Assembly: GCA_025454955.1 (NCBI GenBank)
Contig: JALONL010000003.1
Coordinates: 207,426-271,425, forward strand
DNA from: Bacteroidia bacterium
Lineage (GTDB): Bacteria > Bacteroidota > Bacteroidia > Palsa-965
Length of the DNA stretch: 64,000 nt
Reading direction: 5' to 3'
Part shown: positions 8,467 to 18,034 of the stretch, in pieces
How positions within the stretch are numbered: position 1 is the first letter of the stretch
How the letters are laid out: every line of letters starts with the position of its first letter
Translations under genes and position numbers: made by a program
Notes under the pieces: model-generated
Told to the model about the DNA's origin: nothing
The model's database searches: none
What the model saw: the letters and a program-made list of their open reading frames with translations, nothing else

Positions 8467-9158
8467 GGGTTTGGTAAGGCTTGCTCAACAACGAAAATAT
8501 AGTTTTTTTCCCATTTGATTTTACGTTCTTCTGCCTGTATTAGTTTAATACCATATTTCCCCGCAATTTTTTTAATGCGGTCAATTTCGCAGTTTTCGGC
8601 CAGAATCATGTAAACCGCGGCCTTCGGGCGTGTGCGGGCAGGAAGCTGGCTAAACAGTTTTTCGAAAAATTCGCCATCCCGGCCGCAGTTCCAGGCCAAT
8701 TGTTCCTGCTTTTCCTGCGGCTGAAAGAAATAGGGCGGATTGATCACAATTACATCAAACTTTTGCTGTGGCGGATAATTATCGAAAAGATCAGAAGCCA
8801 GCACGCGCCATGAGCCGGTTTCGGGGAATTTTTGCCGGTTCAGCTCATGGTTCCGGGTGGCGCAGTTTACGGCGGTCTGGTCAATGTCGGAGCAGATTAC
8901 ATGCGCGCCTTTTTCGCGGGCCACAAGGCCAATGAGTCCGCTGCCGGTGCAGGGTTCGGCCAGCGTTTTGCCCGAAACAGGCTGACGCGAAATAAAATCG
9001 GCCAAGTATTCGGAACTGAAAAAGTAGCGCGGATGAAATACGCCGGGATCAATTTGCATTTTCAGATTATGAAAATTGTATGCCGAAGCTTTCCGCAGTT
9101 TTCTTTTGAGTAGGGGTTTGGTGAAATATTCGGCAAACCACCGGCGCAGCGTGTCCAT
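8463..9158 (-). CDS. SAM-dependent methyltransferase with NPPY motif
   Basis: A 231-residue protein with motif I LAEPCTGSGLIGL (67-79), an acidic strand-2 end (CSDID) and the catalytic motif NPPY at 140-143. NPPY is typical of methyltransferases acting on planar nitrogens (HemK/PrmC, RsmC and N6-adenine enzymes). It lacks an obvious target-recognition domain, so it is not a restriction-modification enzyme. The gene starts on the last base of the upstream stop codon (TGATG) and its stop overlaps the next start. In this operon a small molecule or protein glutamine is a reasonable guess, but it is only a guess. Confidence 0.85.
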   Translation of the reverse strand: MDTLRRWFAEYFTKPLLKRKLRKASAYNFHNLKMQIDPGVFHPRYFFSSEYLADFISRQPVSGKTLAEPCTGSGLIGLVAREKGAHVICSDIDQTAVNCATRNHELNRQKFPETGSWRVLASDLFDNYPPQQKFDVIVINPPYFFQPQEKQEQLAWNCGRDGEFFEKLFSQLPARTRPKAAVYMILAENCEIDRIKKIAGKYGIKLIQAEERKIKWEKNYIFVVEQALPNP

Positions 9159-10654
9159 CAGAAACCTTCAATTTCGGGTTGGCGGTATTTCCACATTTTC
9201 TGCAACACTTTTATTTCGTAGGGATGGCGGTACAATTTCAGCTTGTAGCGCAGCGAACTGAGTGTGCGGATGGTTTTTCGCTGCCATTGATTGAGACGAA
9301 CATCGGAAACTGTGGGATAAAATCCGTTGAGTACGGTTTCGAAATGGCGTATTTTATCAATCATGTAGGGCTTGAGCCAGGGCGTAAGCGGGTTTTTGCG
9401 CAGGTCGAAATTTTCCCATTCGGGGCTGATCCAGTCTTCGAGTTTTTCGGGAAAACGAAATCCGCTGGCCGATACTTTTTTGAAGAGTTCGCTGTCTTCG
9501 GTGGGCACGGGCGAATAGACGTATATGATGACTTCGGTATCGGGATTGACTTCTTTTATTTCGCGGATGAAGGCAATGTCCTGATCGATCATGCTGTTTA
9601 CTTCTTCTTCGCTGTCGCCGGGAAAGCCAAGTACGAAGGAGTATTCGGGGATGATGTCGAACTGGCGGAGTCGTTTGGCGAAGCGCAGAATCTGTTCGCG
9701 TGTTTGTGTGCCGCCTTTGTCCATTTTCTTCAGCATGGTATCGTTGCCGGTTTCGGCACCGAAGAAAATCATTTTGCAGCCCGACTGCCGCATCAGCGCC
9801 AGTGTTTCGTCTTTGTAGCGGTCAATGGTGTCAATGCGTCCTTCGCCCCACCAAATCATGTTGTCGTTCATCACCAGGCGCGAAAATTCGGCGGTGCGTT
9901 TTTCCGATACGAAGAAATTATTGTCGTGAAACTCTATTGCATTGCCGCCAAACTGTTCGCGCAGTTGTTTGATGTCTTTATAAATCAGTTCGGCCGATTT
10001 GCCTTTCCAGCGCGCGTTGTAAATGGGTACCACGGCGCAAAACGAACAGGTAAACGGACAACCAAAGCTGCTGTGGTAAGCAATGGTTTTTGTGCCAAGA
10101 TAGGTTCTGGCTAAGTAGCGGCTCATCGGATATTGCTCGTTGAGCTTCTGGTAAGGGAATTCGGGCAGCGTATCCTGGTCGTAAATTTCGTCTTTGCGGG
10201 TGTGTATAAGTTTTCCGTCGCGGCGATAAATGAGGTTGGGTATTGCGTCCAACTCGCCGCCGTTTTCGAGGTAATGGAGAAGCTGCGGAAAAGCCTTGTC
10301 GCCCGGGCCGTTGATGATGTAGTGGATAAAGCCGCTTTCCAGCACCGGTTTGGGGTGATTGGACGGGAAATATCCGCCCCAGATAATGGTGATGTGCGGA
10401 AATTCTTCGTGTATGGCTTTTGAAATGGGAATGGCCTGACGGAGTTGCGGGCCGGGCATTACCGTGGAGGCAAAATAGTTGAAACGCCCTGTTTGCAGGT
10501 GTTTGCGAATTACCGGCCAGGGATCCTGATCGATATTGCCGTCCACAATCTGCCATTCGTGGCTGTGTTGTATAGACGCGGCCACCTGCAGCACACTGTT
10601 GGGTATGCGCGGTTTGGTGGGTGTTGCCAGCGGATTGAAAAGTAATACAGCCAC
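9158..10654 (-). CDS. B12-binding-domain radical SAM protein, first gene of operon
   Basis: A 498-residue protein with an N-terminal cobalamin-binding-like domain (about 1-130, IIWGGYFPSNHP), a radical SAM core with Cys199-x3-Cys203-x2-Cys206 (FGCPFTCSFCAV) and a C-terminal extension of about 120 residues. It is more distant from the other two radical SAM enzymes of the operon than they are from each other. The sequence GRIDTIDRYKDETLALMRQSGC and the FVLGFPGDSEEEV loop are standard core elements. It heads the minus-strand operon and is divergent from the 10731 gene with 76 bp between start codons, which must hold promoters for both. Confidence 0.9.
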   Translation of the reverse strand: MAVLLFNPLATPTKPRIPNSVLQVAASIQHSHEWQIVDGNIDQDPWPVIRKHLQTGRFNYFASTVMPGPQLRQAIPISKAIHEEFPHITIIWGGYFPSNHPKPVLESGFIHYIINGPGDKAFPQLLHYLENGGELDAIPNLIYRRDGKLIHTRKDEIYDQDTLPEFPYQKLNEQYPMSRYLARTYLGTKTIAYHSSFGCPFTCSFCAVVPIYNARWKGKSAELIYKDIKQLREQFGGNAIEFHDNNFFVSEKRTAEFSRLVMNDNMIWWGEGRIDTIDRYKDETLALMRQSGCKMIFFGAETGNDTMLKKMDKGGTQTREQILRFAKRLRQFDIIPEYSFVLGFPGDSEEEVNSMIDQDIAFIREIKEVNPDTEVIIYVYSPVPTEDSELFKKVSASGFRFPEKLEDWISPEWENFDLRKNPLTPWLKPYMIDKIRHFETVLNGFYPTVSDVRLNQWQRKTIRTLSSLRYKLKLYRHPYEIKVLQKMWKYRQPEIEGF

Positions 10655-10730
10655 AGAAATTTTTATCTTGGCTCAAATATCTGTTTCTTTCGGCAATTTC
10701 GCTAAACCCTTTGCTCAAAGATTACCAACA

Positions 10731-12152
10731 ATGAGTAACACCGACCATCAGGAAACCCTTCAACCCGGTGTTTCTAATCCATCAGTGCTTAAAGTGCTTG
10801 TGGGTTTTGTGTTTGTGCTGCTTTTTTTACCCGGGTTGCAGTTTTCCCTTCATTTGTTTAATGAGAAAAAACTCAACGGATATCGCTACAAAGCCGAAAA
10901 TCCCGATTTCAGTGTAAACGGCTGGGCCGATAAATCGTACCAGCAAAACAAGGCAGAGTGGGTAAATGAGCATTTTGGATTCAGAAATTTTTCATACCGG
11001 CTGCACAATCAGTTGCTGTATTCGCTGTGGAAAAAAACCAATGCCAATGGGGTGGTGGTGGGAAAAGACGGATATCTTTTTGACCAGCGGTATATCAATG
11101 CGCTGAACGGTGCCGATTTTGAAGGTGAAGACAGTATAAGGATGAAAGTGAAAATGCTGGCGACCATTCAGCAAAAATTGCAGGAGCGGGGCACTACATT
11201 TCTTTTTGTGATGGCTCCCGGAAAGGCTTCGTTTTTTTCGGAATATCTCAATGATGGAGTTATTCAACCTAAAGGGCCGGTGAATTATGAGGTTTACAAA
11301 AAATACCTGCAACAGGAAGGGGTGAATTTTCTCGATTTTCGTGTGTGGTTTGAGCAATGGAAAAAAACGAGTCAATATCCGCTTTTCCCCCAATGCGGCA
11401 TTCACTGGAGCACTTATGCTGCCACGGTGGCCAACGACAGCATTAACCGAAAAATTGCCGCGTTGCGTGGTGTAAAATTTGCTGAACTGATTATTGACCG
11501 TGTGGTGATGAGCGATACGGCCAATGCCGTGGACAGCGATCTTGCCCGCAGCATGAATATTTTTGCCGAGCCGAAAGGTTATCCGCTGGCGTATCCGCAA
11601 TTTCATTTCGACGAAAGCAAAGCCACAGAAAAGCCTTCGATGCTGGTGGTGGGCGACAGTTATTTCTGGACGCATGATCCGTTCCGGTTTAACGGTACGG
11701 TGTTTCAGCGCATCGACTTTTTTTATTACAACAATGAATGGCATGTGTTTTCAGACGGGACGATGCGCAGTGTGGACACCTCGCGCTCGTGGCAGGAAGC
11801 CATTGCCCACGATGTGGTGATGCTGATTTGTACCGATCCCAGCCTCGATAATTTTGGCTGGGGATTTATCGAACAAACTTTTTCGCAGATGCCGAAAGCG
11901 GAAAAAGCGGTGGAACCTGCACAGATTCAGGCTTCTCAACCTTCGCCTGGACTTCCCGGGAAAGGGCTTTCGCCATCGTTTGCCCGCACCATTGCACCCG
12001 ATGTGGCGAAGATGATGGTTGCCATTCGCGGCGATATAAACTGGTACGCATCGATAAAAGATAAAGCATTTCAGAAAGGCATTCCGGTTGATTCGATGCT
12101 TTACCTCGATGCGCAGTTTATGGTGGACGAACAAAAGAAGAAGAAAAAGTAA
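10731..12152 (+). CDS. AlgX/AlgJ-like SGNH-hydrolase-fold protein, polysaccharide O-acetylation
   Basis: A 473-residue protein with one N-terminal membrane segment (about 22-42) and an AlgX/AlgJ-like domain. The GDS of the SGNH family is at 308-310 (VVGDSYFW), and a second conserved block CGIHWS carries His225. In AlgX this family passes acetyl groups from the MBOAT partner to the polymer in the periplasm. The ATG at 10731 is chosen because a longer in-frame reading would overlap the divergent radical SAM gene. It is 3 bp upstream of an MBOAT gene, which fixes the functional pairing. The last 80 residues are proline- and lysine-rich. Confidence 0.85.
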   Translation: MSNTDHQETLQPGVSNPSVLKVLVGFVFVLLFLPGLQFSLHLFNEKKLNGYRYKAENPDFSVNGWADKSYQQNKAEWVNEHFGFRNFSYRLHNQLLYSLWKKTNANGVVVGKDGYLFDQRYINALNGADFEGEDSIRMKVKMLATIQQKLQERGTTFLFVMAPGKASFFSEYLNDGVIQPKGPVNYEVYKKYLQQEGVNFLDFRVWFEQWKKTSQYPLFPQCGIHWSTYAATVANDSINRKIAALRGVKFAELIIDRVVMSDTANAVDSDLARSMNIFAEPKGYPLAYPQFHFDESKATEKPSMLVVGDSYFWTHDPFRFNGTVFQRIDFFYYNNEWHVFSDGTMRSVDTSRSWQEAIAHDVVMLICTDPSLDNFGWGFIEQTFSQMPKAEKAVEPAQIQASQPSPGLPGKGLSPSFARTIAPDVAKMMVAIRGDINWYASIKDKAFQKGIPVDSMLYLDAQFMVDEQKKKKK

Positions 12153-12155
12153 ACT

Positions 12156-13562
12156 ATGGAATTCGACCGTCCGCTTTTTCTTACCGTTTTTCTGCCTTTG
12201 TTTCTGCTGCTTTACGGCCTTGCAGCCCGGCGGTATAAAAATGCCTTGTTGCTTCTGGCCAGTCTTGTCTTTTACAGTTGGGGCGAACCGCTTTTTGTAT
12301 TTGTGCTTATTGCCACCACGTTTTTTGATTTTCTGCTGGTGCATCTCATGGCAAAGCAGCAGGGTATAAGGCGAAAACTTGTGCTGGCGGTTTCGCTGGC
12401 CATGAATCTTTCGTTGCTGGGCTGGTTTAAATACCGTGTATTTTTTGCCTCACTGTTCGGGCTGAGTGTGCCGGGGCAAACCAGCGAATTAGTGTTGCTG
12501 GCCCTGCCGCTGGGAATTTCGTTTTACACGTTTGAGTCCATTACGTATCTCGTGGATGTGTACAGGCGCGAGCAGGAGCCGTTAAAGCGTTTCGGCGATT
12601 ACCTGCTTTACATTATGCTTTTCCCCAAGCTGCTTGCAGGGCCCATAATTCGTTATGGCGAAATTGCGGAGCAGTTGCACAATCGTTTTGAGGATGAAAC
12701 ACTGCAAAACTGGCTCACGGGTTTTTACCGGATTTGTATTGGTCTTGCCAAAAAGGTACTCATTGCCAACCAGCTTGCTTTGTATTTCAACGACTATGCG
12801 GTGAAGTATCTCGATCCTTCGGCCTTGGGTGCGGGTGCGGCGTGGCTGGCTATGGCCGGCTGCCTGATGCAGATGTATTTCGATTTTTCGGGCTATTGCG
12901 ATATTGCGTTGGGTATTGGACGTATGTGCGGTTTTCGCTTTCCCGAAAATTTCAATAATCCGTTTTTATCGCCGGGCATTACCGAATACTGGCGAAACTG
13001 GCACATCACGCTCGGGAAGTGGATGCGCAACTACCTTTATATTCCGCTGGGCGGAAATAAAAAAGGCAATCTGATAACTTATCGCAATCTTATTATTGTG
13101 TTTGTGGTGAGCGGATTGTGGCATGGGGCGGGAATTAACTTTTTGCTTTGGGGCTGTTACTTCGGTGTGTTCATTATACTCGAACGGCTTATTCGTTTCC
13201 GCTTTCCTTACATAGTGGGTGTGCTTTACACGTTTGCAGTTGCTGTTTTTTCCATGTCGCTGTTTTGTTTTACCGATATGGATAAACTGCTGGGTATGCA
13301 AAAGGCGTTGTGGGGATTGAACACGTTTGCGGTTTCGCATGAGCCTTACCCGCAATTCTGGCTGCCGTTTGCGCTGGCAATTTTCTTTTCGTTTTTTGCA
13401 GCCACTCCGTTTACACGGAAAATTCAGGAAATTGTGTTTGAGGGGAAACTCACTGCAAACGGGCATATTGCTATGACTGTGCTCAGTGCAATGTTGTTTG
13501 TGCTTTCGCTGAGTTTTTCTACTTCAATGGGAGCTGTATCGTTTCTTTATTTACGCTTCTGA
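12156..13562 (+). CDS. MBOAT-family O-acyltransferase, AlgI-like
   Basis: A 468-residue integral membrane protein with about ten hydrophobic segments. The two MBOAT histidines are present: His283 in YWRNWHITL and His323 in SGLWHGAG. This family imports acetyl groups across the inner membrane for polysaccharide or peptidoglycan O-acetylation, working with an AlgX/AlgJ/PatB-type partner, here the gene 3 bp upstream. Length and motif order fit AlgI and DltB relatives. The stop is only 7 bp from the stop of the convergent gene, with no room for a separate terminator. Confidence 0.92.
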   Translation: MEFDRPLFLTVFLPLFLLLYGLAARRYKNALLLLASLVFYSWGEPLFVFVLIATTFFDFLLVHLMAKQQGIRRKLVLAVSLAMNLSLLGWFKYRVFFASLFGLSVPGQTSELVLLALPLGISFYTFESITYLVDVYRREQEPLKRFGDYLLYIMLFPKLLAGPIIRYGEIAEQLHNRFEDETLQNWLTGFYRICIGLAKKVLIANQLALYFNDYAVKYLDPSALGAGAAWLAMAGCLMQMYFDFSGYCDIALGIGRMCGFRFPENFNNPFLSPGITEYWRNWHITLGKWMRNYLYIPLGGNKKGNLITYRNLIIVFVVSGLWHGAGINFLLWGCYFGVFIILERLIRFRFPYIVGVLYTFAVAVFSMSLFCFTDMDKLLGMQKALWGLNTFAVSHEPYPQFWLPFALAIFFSFFAATPFTRKIQEIVFEGKLTANGHIAMTVLSAMLFVLSLSFSTSMGAVSFLYLRF

Positions 13563-13569
13563 CAGAAGT

Positions 13570-15585
13570 TTACTTCAAATCGGCTTTGCGTATTACGGGC
13601 ATCACTTTCACGTCTTCCATGTCTTGTATATAAGTATCGAAGCGTGTGGCGGAAATTATTTTTCCGTTTGCATCAATGGCAACTGCATTGAACCCTCTGA
13701 AGTTGAGTGAATTTTCTTTTCCGTTAATTTTTATTGATGAAAAATTTCCCGATTGGTTGCCGCATGAACGGAGTGCAATTTGCAGTGTTCCCTGCTGATA
13801 ATTGTAAGCGGCCGAATCGTTGTTCTCAAATTTTTCTGCAATTAGTTTACCGCGTTGAATGTGTAGCGTGTAGCCCTGCCTGAATTTCAGACTGTCGGGG
13901 TTTGCACCCATGCTTTTGAGGTATGTTTTCGATTCGGGCGAAAGGCTGCTGCTGGCTTCGTCGCACACACTGAGCAGCACGGTTTGCGACTCGTGTTTTT
14001 TGAGCCATGCGCCGAGCGAGAGTGTAAACGGCGATTTTACGATGGCGTAGTAGTCGAGTGCTTTTATCTGGTCGGTGTTTTTGGCGGTGATCCAGAATGT
14101 GTCGGCACCCGATTTTTCGATGGTGTAGAGGTTGTTGTGGAGTTGAATGCTTCCGGGTTTGTTCCAGCGGTCGAAAATGTTTCGGGTAATCTGGTCGGGC
14201 TGGCCGTAGAGCAGATGTTGGCCGGGATTGAGTAGTTTCATTACGGGATCAAGTTCGGTGCCGAGTTCGAGTTCGCGCTGTTTTATTTTGTTGCCAGTTT
14301 CGCCGGCAAACACCTGGCTGTGGCTCCAGTTCCAGATATAGTAACCGGGCATATCATCTATATTGGGCGAGTTGTTCCAGGTGAGTGTGTGTATGTTGTA
14401 CATACCTTGCGCGGTATGCACAAACACGCCAAACAGGCCAAACACAGCCAGCCCGGGCAGGAATCGGCGCAAACGGCCTTCGCTTTGCCAGTGGTGTATG
14501 GTGATTGTGAGCATAATGGCCAGCGGAGGCAACGAATCAGTAAGCAGTCTCGGCCCGAAACACCAGCCGCCCCACCAGTTGCGCTGTGTGGCCGCCAGCA
14601 CTAATTGCAACACAAACCAGCCAAGAGCCGCAAGGTAAAAACGGTTTCGCCGCACCGTGGCCGAAAACATTCCGCCAAAAGCAAAGAGCAGCACGGGTGT
14701 AAATACAAACAATCCTCTGGCCGGGCTCCACAACATGGCCGAAAGCCGCATACTGATGCTTGAATCGGGGAAACTGTAGTGTGTCCAGAAAAACGGATTG
14801 TAATACGGCGGCAGAAACAACTCGAATGTGCTTTGCGAAATGAGCACAAACACAAGAAACCATGCAATGAGCACACCTGCGTAGAGATACACCGTTTTGC
14901 GTTGCCGCCAGAATACCCACACACTTGTAAGTGCCGCCACACTAATGGCCGAAGGGCGGCAAAGCCAGGCCAGAAACACCAGTGTGGCCAGCAGCACCGG
15001 CGAAGCCAGCCTATCGCGGTTGAGTTCGGCTTTGGCAATGAGGTGAAGCAGAAGCAACACGGCAATGAGTTCGTAGTTAAAGCTCCACAGTGCCGTGCCC
15101 ACGCTGCTCATGTACGAGGTGCCGAATGCAAACACCACAGCCACGGCAAATGCAATGATTTCGCCGGTGAGCAATTTCAGCAGCCGGTGTGTGAGCAGGA
15201 AAATGCACACTGCACTCAGGGCAGCCAGCAGGCATTGCATCCACGCATCATGCGCGGCAATACTCATATCGAGACCAAACACATTGGCGGCGGCCACCAC
15301 GGGCACACTTAAAAATGCGGCGCCCAGCGGGTACGAGTAATAAATGGTTTCGGGGCGCTGGCGGTTGGTGAATTTCCAAATGCCGTTTGAAAATTGTTCG
15401 GGTGTGGACGAAACTTTGTAGCGGTAAAGGTTTATGCTTCCGTGCTGTGCAATGGCCTGCGAAGTAAGCAGGGTAAGCTGCGAATCGCTGAATGTGTAAT
15501 TGACCTTTGCACACCAGATGGTAAAAAACAACAGCAGCGAGGTGAGTATGCGCGCCACGGTAAATGCAGGTAAAGATGCCGACAT
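13570..15585 (-). CDS. Multi-spanning membrane protein, probable GT-C-type glycosyltransferase
   Basis: A 671-residue protein with about 11-12 membrane segments in the first 430 residues, then a soluble beta-rich domain of about 200 residues. The first loop has an acidic residue in NYTFSDSQLTLLTSQ, and RPSAISVAALTSVWVFWRQRK lies between segments; the layout resembles GT-C lipid-linked-sugar glycosyltransferases with a periplasmic C-terminal domain. No exact family is recognised. It stands alone on the minus strand between the O-acetylation pair and a T9SS cargo gene. Confidence 0.7.
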   Translation of the reverse strand: MSASLPAFTVARILTSLLLFFTIWCAKVNYTFSDSQLTLLTSQAIAQHGSINLYRYKVSSTPEQFSNGIWKFTNRQRPETIYYSYPLGAAFLSVPVVAAANVFGLDMSIAAHDAWMQCLLAALSAVCIFLLTHRLLKLLTGEIIAFAVAVVFAFGTSYMSSVGTALWSFNYELIAVLLLLHLIAKAELNRDRLASPVLLATLVFLAWLCRPSAISVAALTSVWVFWRQRKTVYLYAGVLIAWFLVFVLISQSTFELFLPPYYNPFFWTHYSFPDSSISMRLSAMLWSPARGLFVFTPVLLFAFGGMFSATVRRNRFYLAALGWFVLQLVLAATQRNWWGGWCFGPRLLTDSLPPLAIMLTITIHHWQSEGRLRRFLPGLAVFGLFGVFVHTAQGMYNIHTLTWNNSPNIDDMPGYYIWNWSHSQVFAGETGNKIKQRELELGTELDPVMKLLNPGQHLLYGQPDQITRNIFDRWNKPGSIQLHNNLYTIEKSGADTFWITAKNTDQIKALDYYAIVKSPFTLSLGAWLKKHESQTVLLSVCDEASSSLSPESKTYLKSMGANPDSLKFRQGYTLHIQRGKLIAEKFENNDSAAYNYQQGTLQIALRSCGNQSGNFSSIKINGKENSLNFRGFNAVAIDANGKIISATRFDTYIQDMEDVKVMPVIRKADLK

Positions 15586-15638
15586 GGTTTCAAATGTAAT
15601 AGAAAATGAGTTTCTGCACTATGGCTTTTCGCAAAAGG

Positions 15639-15674
15639 AAAGCGGCCTGAGAAGTTTTGCTCTCAGGCCGCTTT
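15639..15674 (-). terminator. Strong hairpin terminator after the T9SS cargo gene
   Basis: A perfect 14-bp stem AAAGCGGCCTGAGA / TCTCAGGCCGCTTT with an 8-nt loop, 18 bp after the stop of the minus-strand gene at 15693. The stem ends in A/T pairs on both sides, so it can act in both directions. Confidence 0.8.
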
Positions 15675-15692
15675 AGGAAGGTGTGCCGTAAA

Positions 15693-17837
15693 TTATTTCT
15701 CAATCACCAAACGCGCGGTGGACGTTTCGCGGCCATTGCTTACGCGCACGAGATACACGCCCGCGGCTTTGTCGGCAAGCGATACGCGGAGCAATCCTGC
15801 ATTGATTTCGCGCTGTGCGAATACCACATTGCCTAGTACGTCGGTAATTTCAATCACCGAATTGGCCGAGGGAATCTGAATGGCGAATTCGCCGTGAGCC
15901 GGGTTGGGCATTATGGTTAATGTGGCGGCTGTGTTTTCGGTAATTCCCACACAGGCGTTTACCGTGATATTGAGCGTAGCCACGCCATCGCAGCCGTTGC
16001 TGTCGATATAGTTGTAGGTGATGGTATATGTACCGGCTCCTACCGACGGGTCAAACTGATTGCCGGTTACGGATGCGCCCGTGTAGGCTCCGCCGGCGGG
16101 CTGTCCGATGAGTGTTACGTTGGCATCATCGGCACACACCACATTGGTCAGGGAGTTTGAGGTAAGTGTAACTGCAGGGCTGTTGTGGATGGTGATGAAT
16201 GTGCTGTCGGTATTGGAACAGCCGTTGATATCGGTAATGGTGAGGTAGTATAGTCCGGTAGTGTTTACAAGCAGTGTGTTGCCGGTGGAGTTATCGTTCC
16301 AGAGGAAGCTGCCGGATGTGGCGTTGGAGGCTATTGTAAATGTATCGCACGAGGTGGTGTTTGCGCTGATGCTGAATACGGGCAGCGGATTTACTGTGAT
16401 GTTTGCCGTGTCGGAACCGGTGCATCCATTGCTGTCGGTAACCAATACATTTATGTTTGCGCTGCTTGTTACAGTGGCGGTTTGTGTGGTGTCGCCATTG
16501 CTCCAGAGGTAGTTGCTTCCGATGTTTCCGGCGTTCAGTGTGCCGCTTCCGCAGAAGGCTGTATCGTTTCCAATATTTACTACAGGATTGGGTACGCTGA
16601 TTACTTCAATTCCTACGGAAGCCGAATCGGCGCAGCCGTTGAGATTGGTTTTTATCATGTTATATACTCCCGGAGCAGCCACGGTTATGCTGTTGATGGT
16701 GGCCGACGAAAGTGCCACACCATTATAATACCATTGGCTTGAACCGCCCGATGAACCGGTGAGTGTGGTGGTGCCGTTGGGGCAAACTGTGGGTGTTCCC
16801 GAAAGCGTAACTACCGGCGCGTTTTGCACCACTACGGTAAACTGGAAAGCGGTGTCGGCCACTGCGCCGTTATCGAGTACTACGTGTACAGTGTAGGTGC
16901 CGGGTGTGGTGTAGGTGTGCCATGAGCCGGTTGCGGTGGCAGCTTCGGTGGTTTGTGAGGCATCGCCCCAGTGAAAGGTAACCGAATCGAAAAGCTGAAG
17001 GTTGCCCATGCCAAAGAATACGGTATCCACACGCTGGCAAATAGAATCAGCGCTCTGTACAAATCGTGGCGGCATTACAGGTCCGCGAAGATCGTCGGGC
17101 AATGAGGCTATGGAAGATGAATAAACGCCCGAAGTGCTTACGCGTACAAAGCTGCTGCTGATGGTGGAGTTGATGAATTTGTTTGGCCCCAGATACATTG
17201 AACCGAATGTTTCGCCGCCGGGAGTTCCGGTAATCTGAATATTCACAGGGGTATAAGCTACATCCGTTACGGCCATTTTTTCAAATACCATCGTACTGTT
17301 TCCCGACCAGTGATAGATAAAATCATCGGCGCGGTTGTACAAAATTATTTCTCCGTCGGCACCGTTGCCCATAGCAAAGCGAAGGGTTTTGGTGCCGGTG
17401 TTTTTGTCGATGTTGTAAAGTGTTTCAGGAACTGTGGCACCGTTTCCGGTGGCTCCAAGCAATTGTCCGTTTTCGAGGAAAGTAATGGAAGAAAAATTAT
17501 CGCCCAGATTACCAATCATGGTACAAACTCCTGTTTGCAGGTTGATGGTGGCCAGCATACGGCCTGTTACCGCATTTACTTTTACAATGGCATAGGTTTG
17601 ATAAGTGGTGGGATCGTAAGCCAGTCCGGTAATTCCGGTAATTGTACCGAAGGCAGAACTGGGAGAAATACGGTGTACGACAGTCCATGTGGTAGTATCA
17701 ATACCCCAGAGCGAATCCTGAAAGGGCGATGCCCCATAAATAATGTGTGGAACCGAAGGAATCTGTGCTTTTGCTGTGGTGGGAGCAAAAATTAAACCAG
17801 CAAACAGAAGAATAATGCAATGTAAAAAGTGTTTCAT
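15693..17837 (-). CDS. T9SS type A cargo protein with PKD and Ig-like repeats
   Basis: A 714-residue secreted protein. Residues 1-24 are a signal peptide (cleavage likely after TAKA). About 25-250 look like a beta-propeller-type domain (VPHIIYGASPFQDSLWGID). A PKD-like domain at about 265-335 has FHWGDASQTT and YTTPGTYTVHVV. Three or four Ig-like/HYR-like repeats follow (GCADSASV, GCTGSDTANI, GCSNTDSTFI). The last 75 residues are a type A sorting domain (TIMPNPAHGEFAIQI ... KAAGVYLVRVSNG), the signal for type IX secretion across the outer membrane. Its role, adhesin or surface-attached binding protein, is not evident. No catalytic motif is visible. Confidence 0.9.
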   Translation of the reverse strand: MKHFLHCIILLFAGLIFAPTTAKAQIPSVPHIIYGASPFQDSLWGIDTTTWTVVHRISPSSAFGTITGITGLAYDPTTYQTYAIVKVNAVTGRMLATINLQTGVCTMIGNLGDNFSSITFLENGQLLGATGNGATVPETLYNIDKNTGTKTLRFAMGNGADGEIILYNRADDFIYHWSGNSTMVFEKMAVTDVAYTPVNIQITGTPGGETFGSMYLGPNKFINSTISSSFVRVSTSGVYSSSIASLPDDLRGPVMPPRFVQSADSICQRVDTVFFGMGNLQLFDSVTFHWGDASQTTEAATATGSWHTYTTPGTYTVHVVLDNGAVADTAFQFTVVVQNAPVVTLSGTPTVCPNGTTTLTGSSGGSSQWYYNGVALSSATINSITVAAPGVYNMIKTNLNGCADSASVGIEVISVPNPVVNIGNDTAFCGSGTLNAGNIGSNYLWSNGDTTQTATVTSSANINVLVTDSNGCTGSDTANITVNPLPVFSISANTTSCDTFTIASNATSGSFLWNDNSTGNTLLVNTTGLYYLTITDINGCSNTDSTFITIHNSPAVTLTSNSLTNVVCADDANVTLIGQPAGGAYTGASVTGNQFDPSVGAGTYTITYNYIDSNGCDGVATLNITVNACVGITENTAATLTIMPNPAHGEFAIQIPSANSVIEITDVLGNVVFAQREINAGLLRVSLADKAAGVYLVRVSNGRETSTARLVIEK

Positions 17838-18034
17838 GGGCTTAGGATTTGGATCTGTGCAAAGCTATTAAAATTAGTGCCGCATATAAATTTCAATTGG
17901 TTTAAAATACCGGTTTTACAGGTATTTATACCTGCGGTCAACCATGCCAGTGCCGATAAACCTGTATGCGCATAACTTATACATGGGTAAATGGGAGATT
18001 TTGGCTAATATTGGAGCCGTAAAACCCATATTCT

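Noticed and set aside
8463..9158. DNA methyltransferase of a restriction-modification system
   Set aside because: NPPY is present, but there is no target-recognition domain and no endonuclease; the operon context is small-molecule-like.
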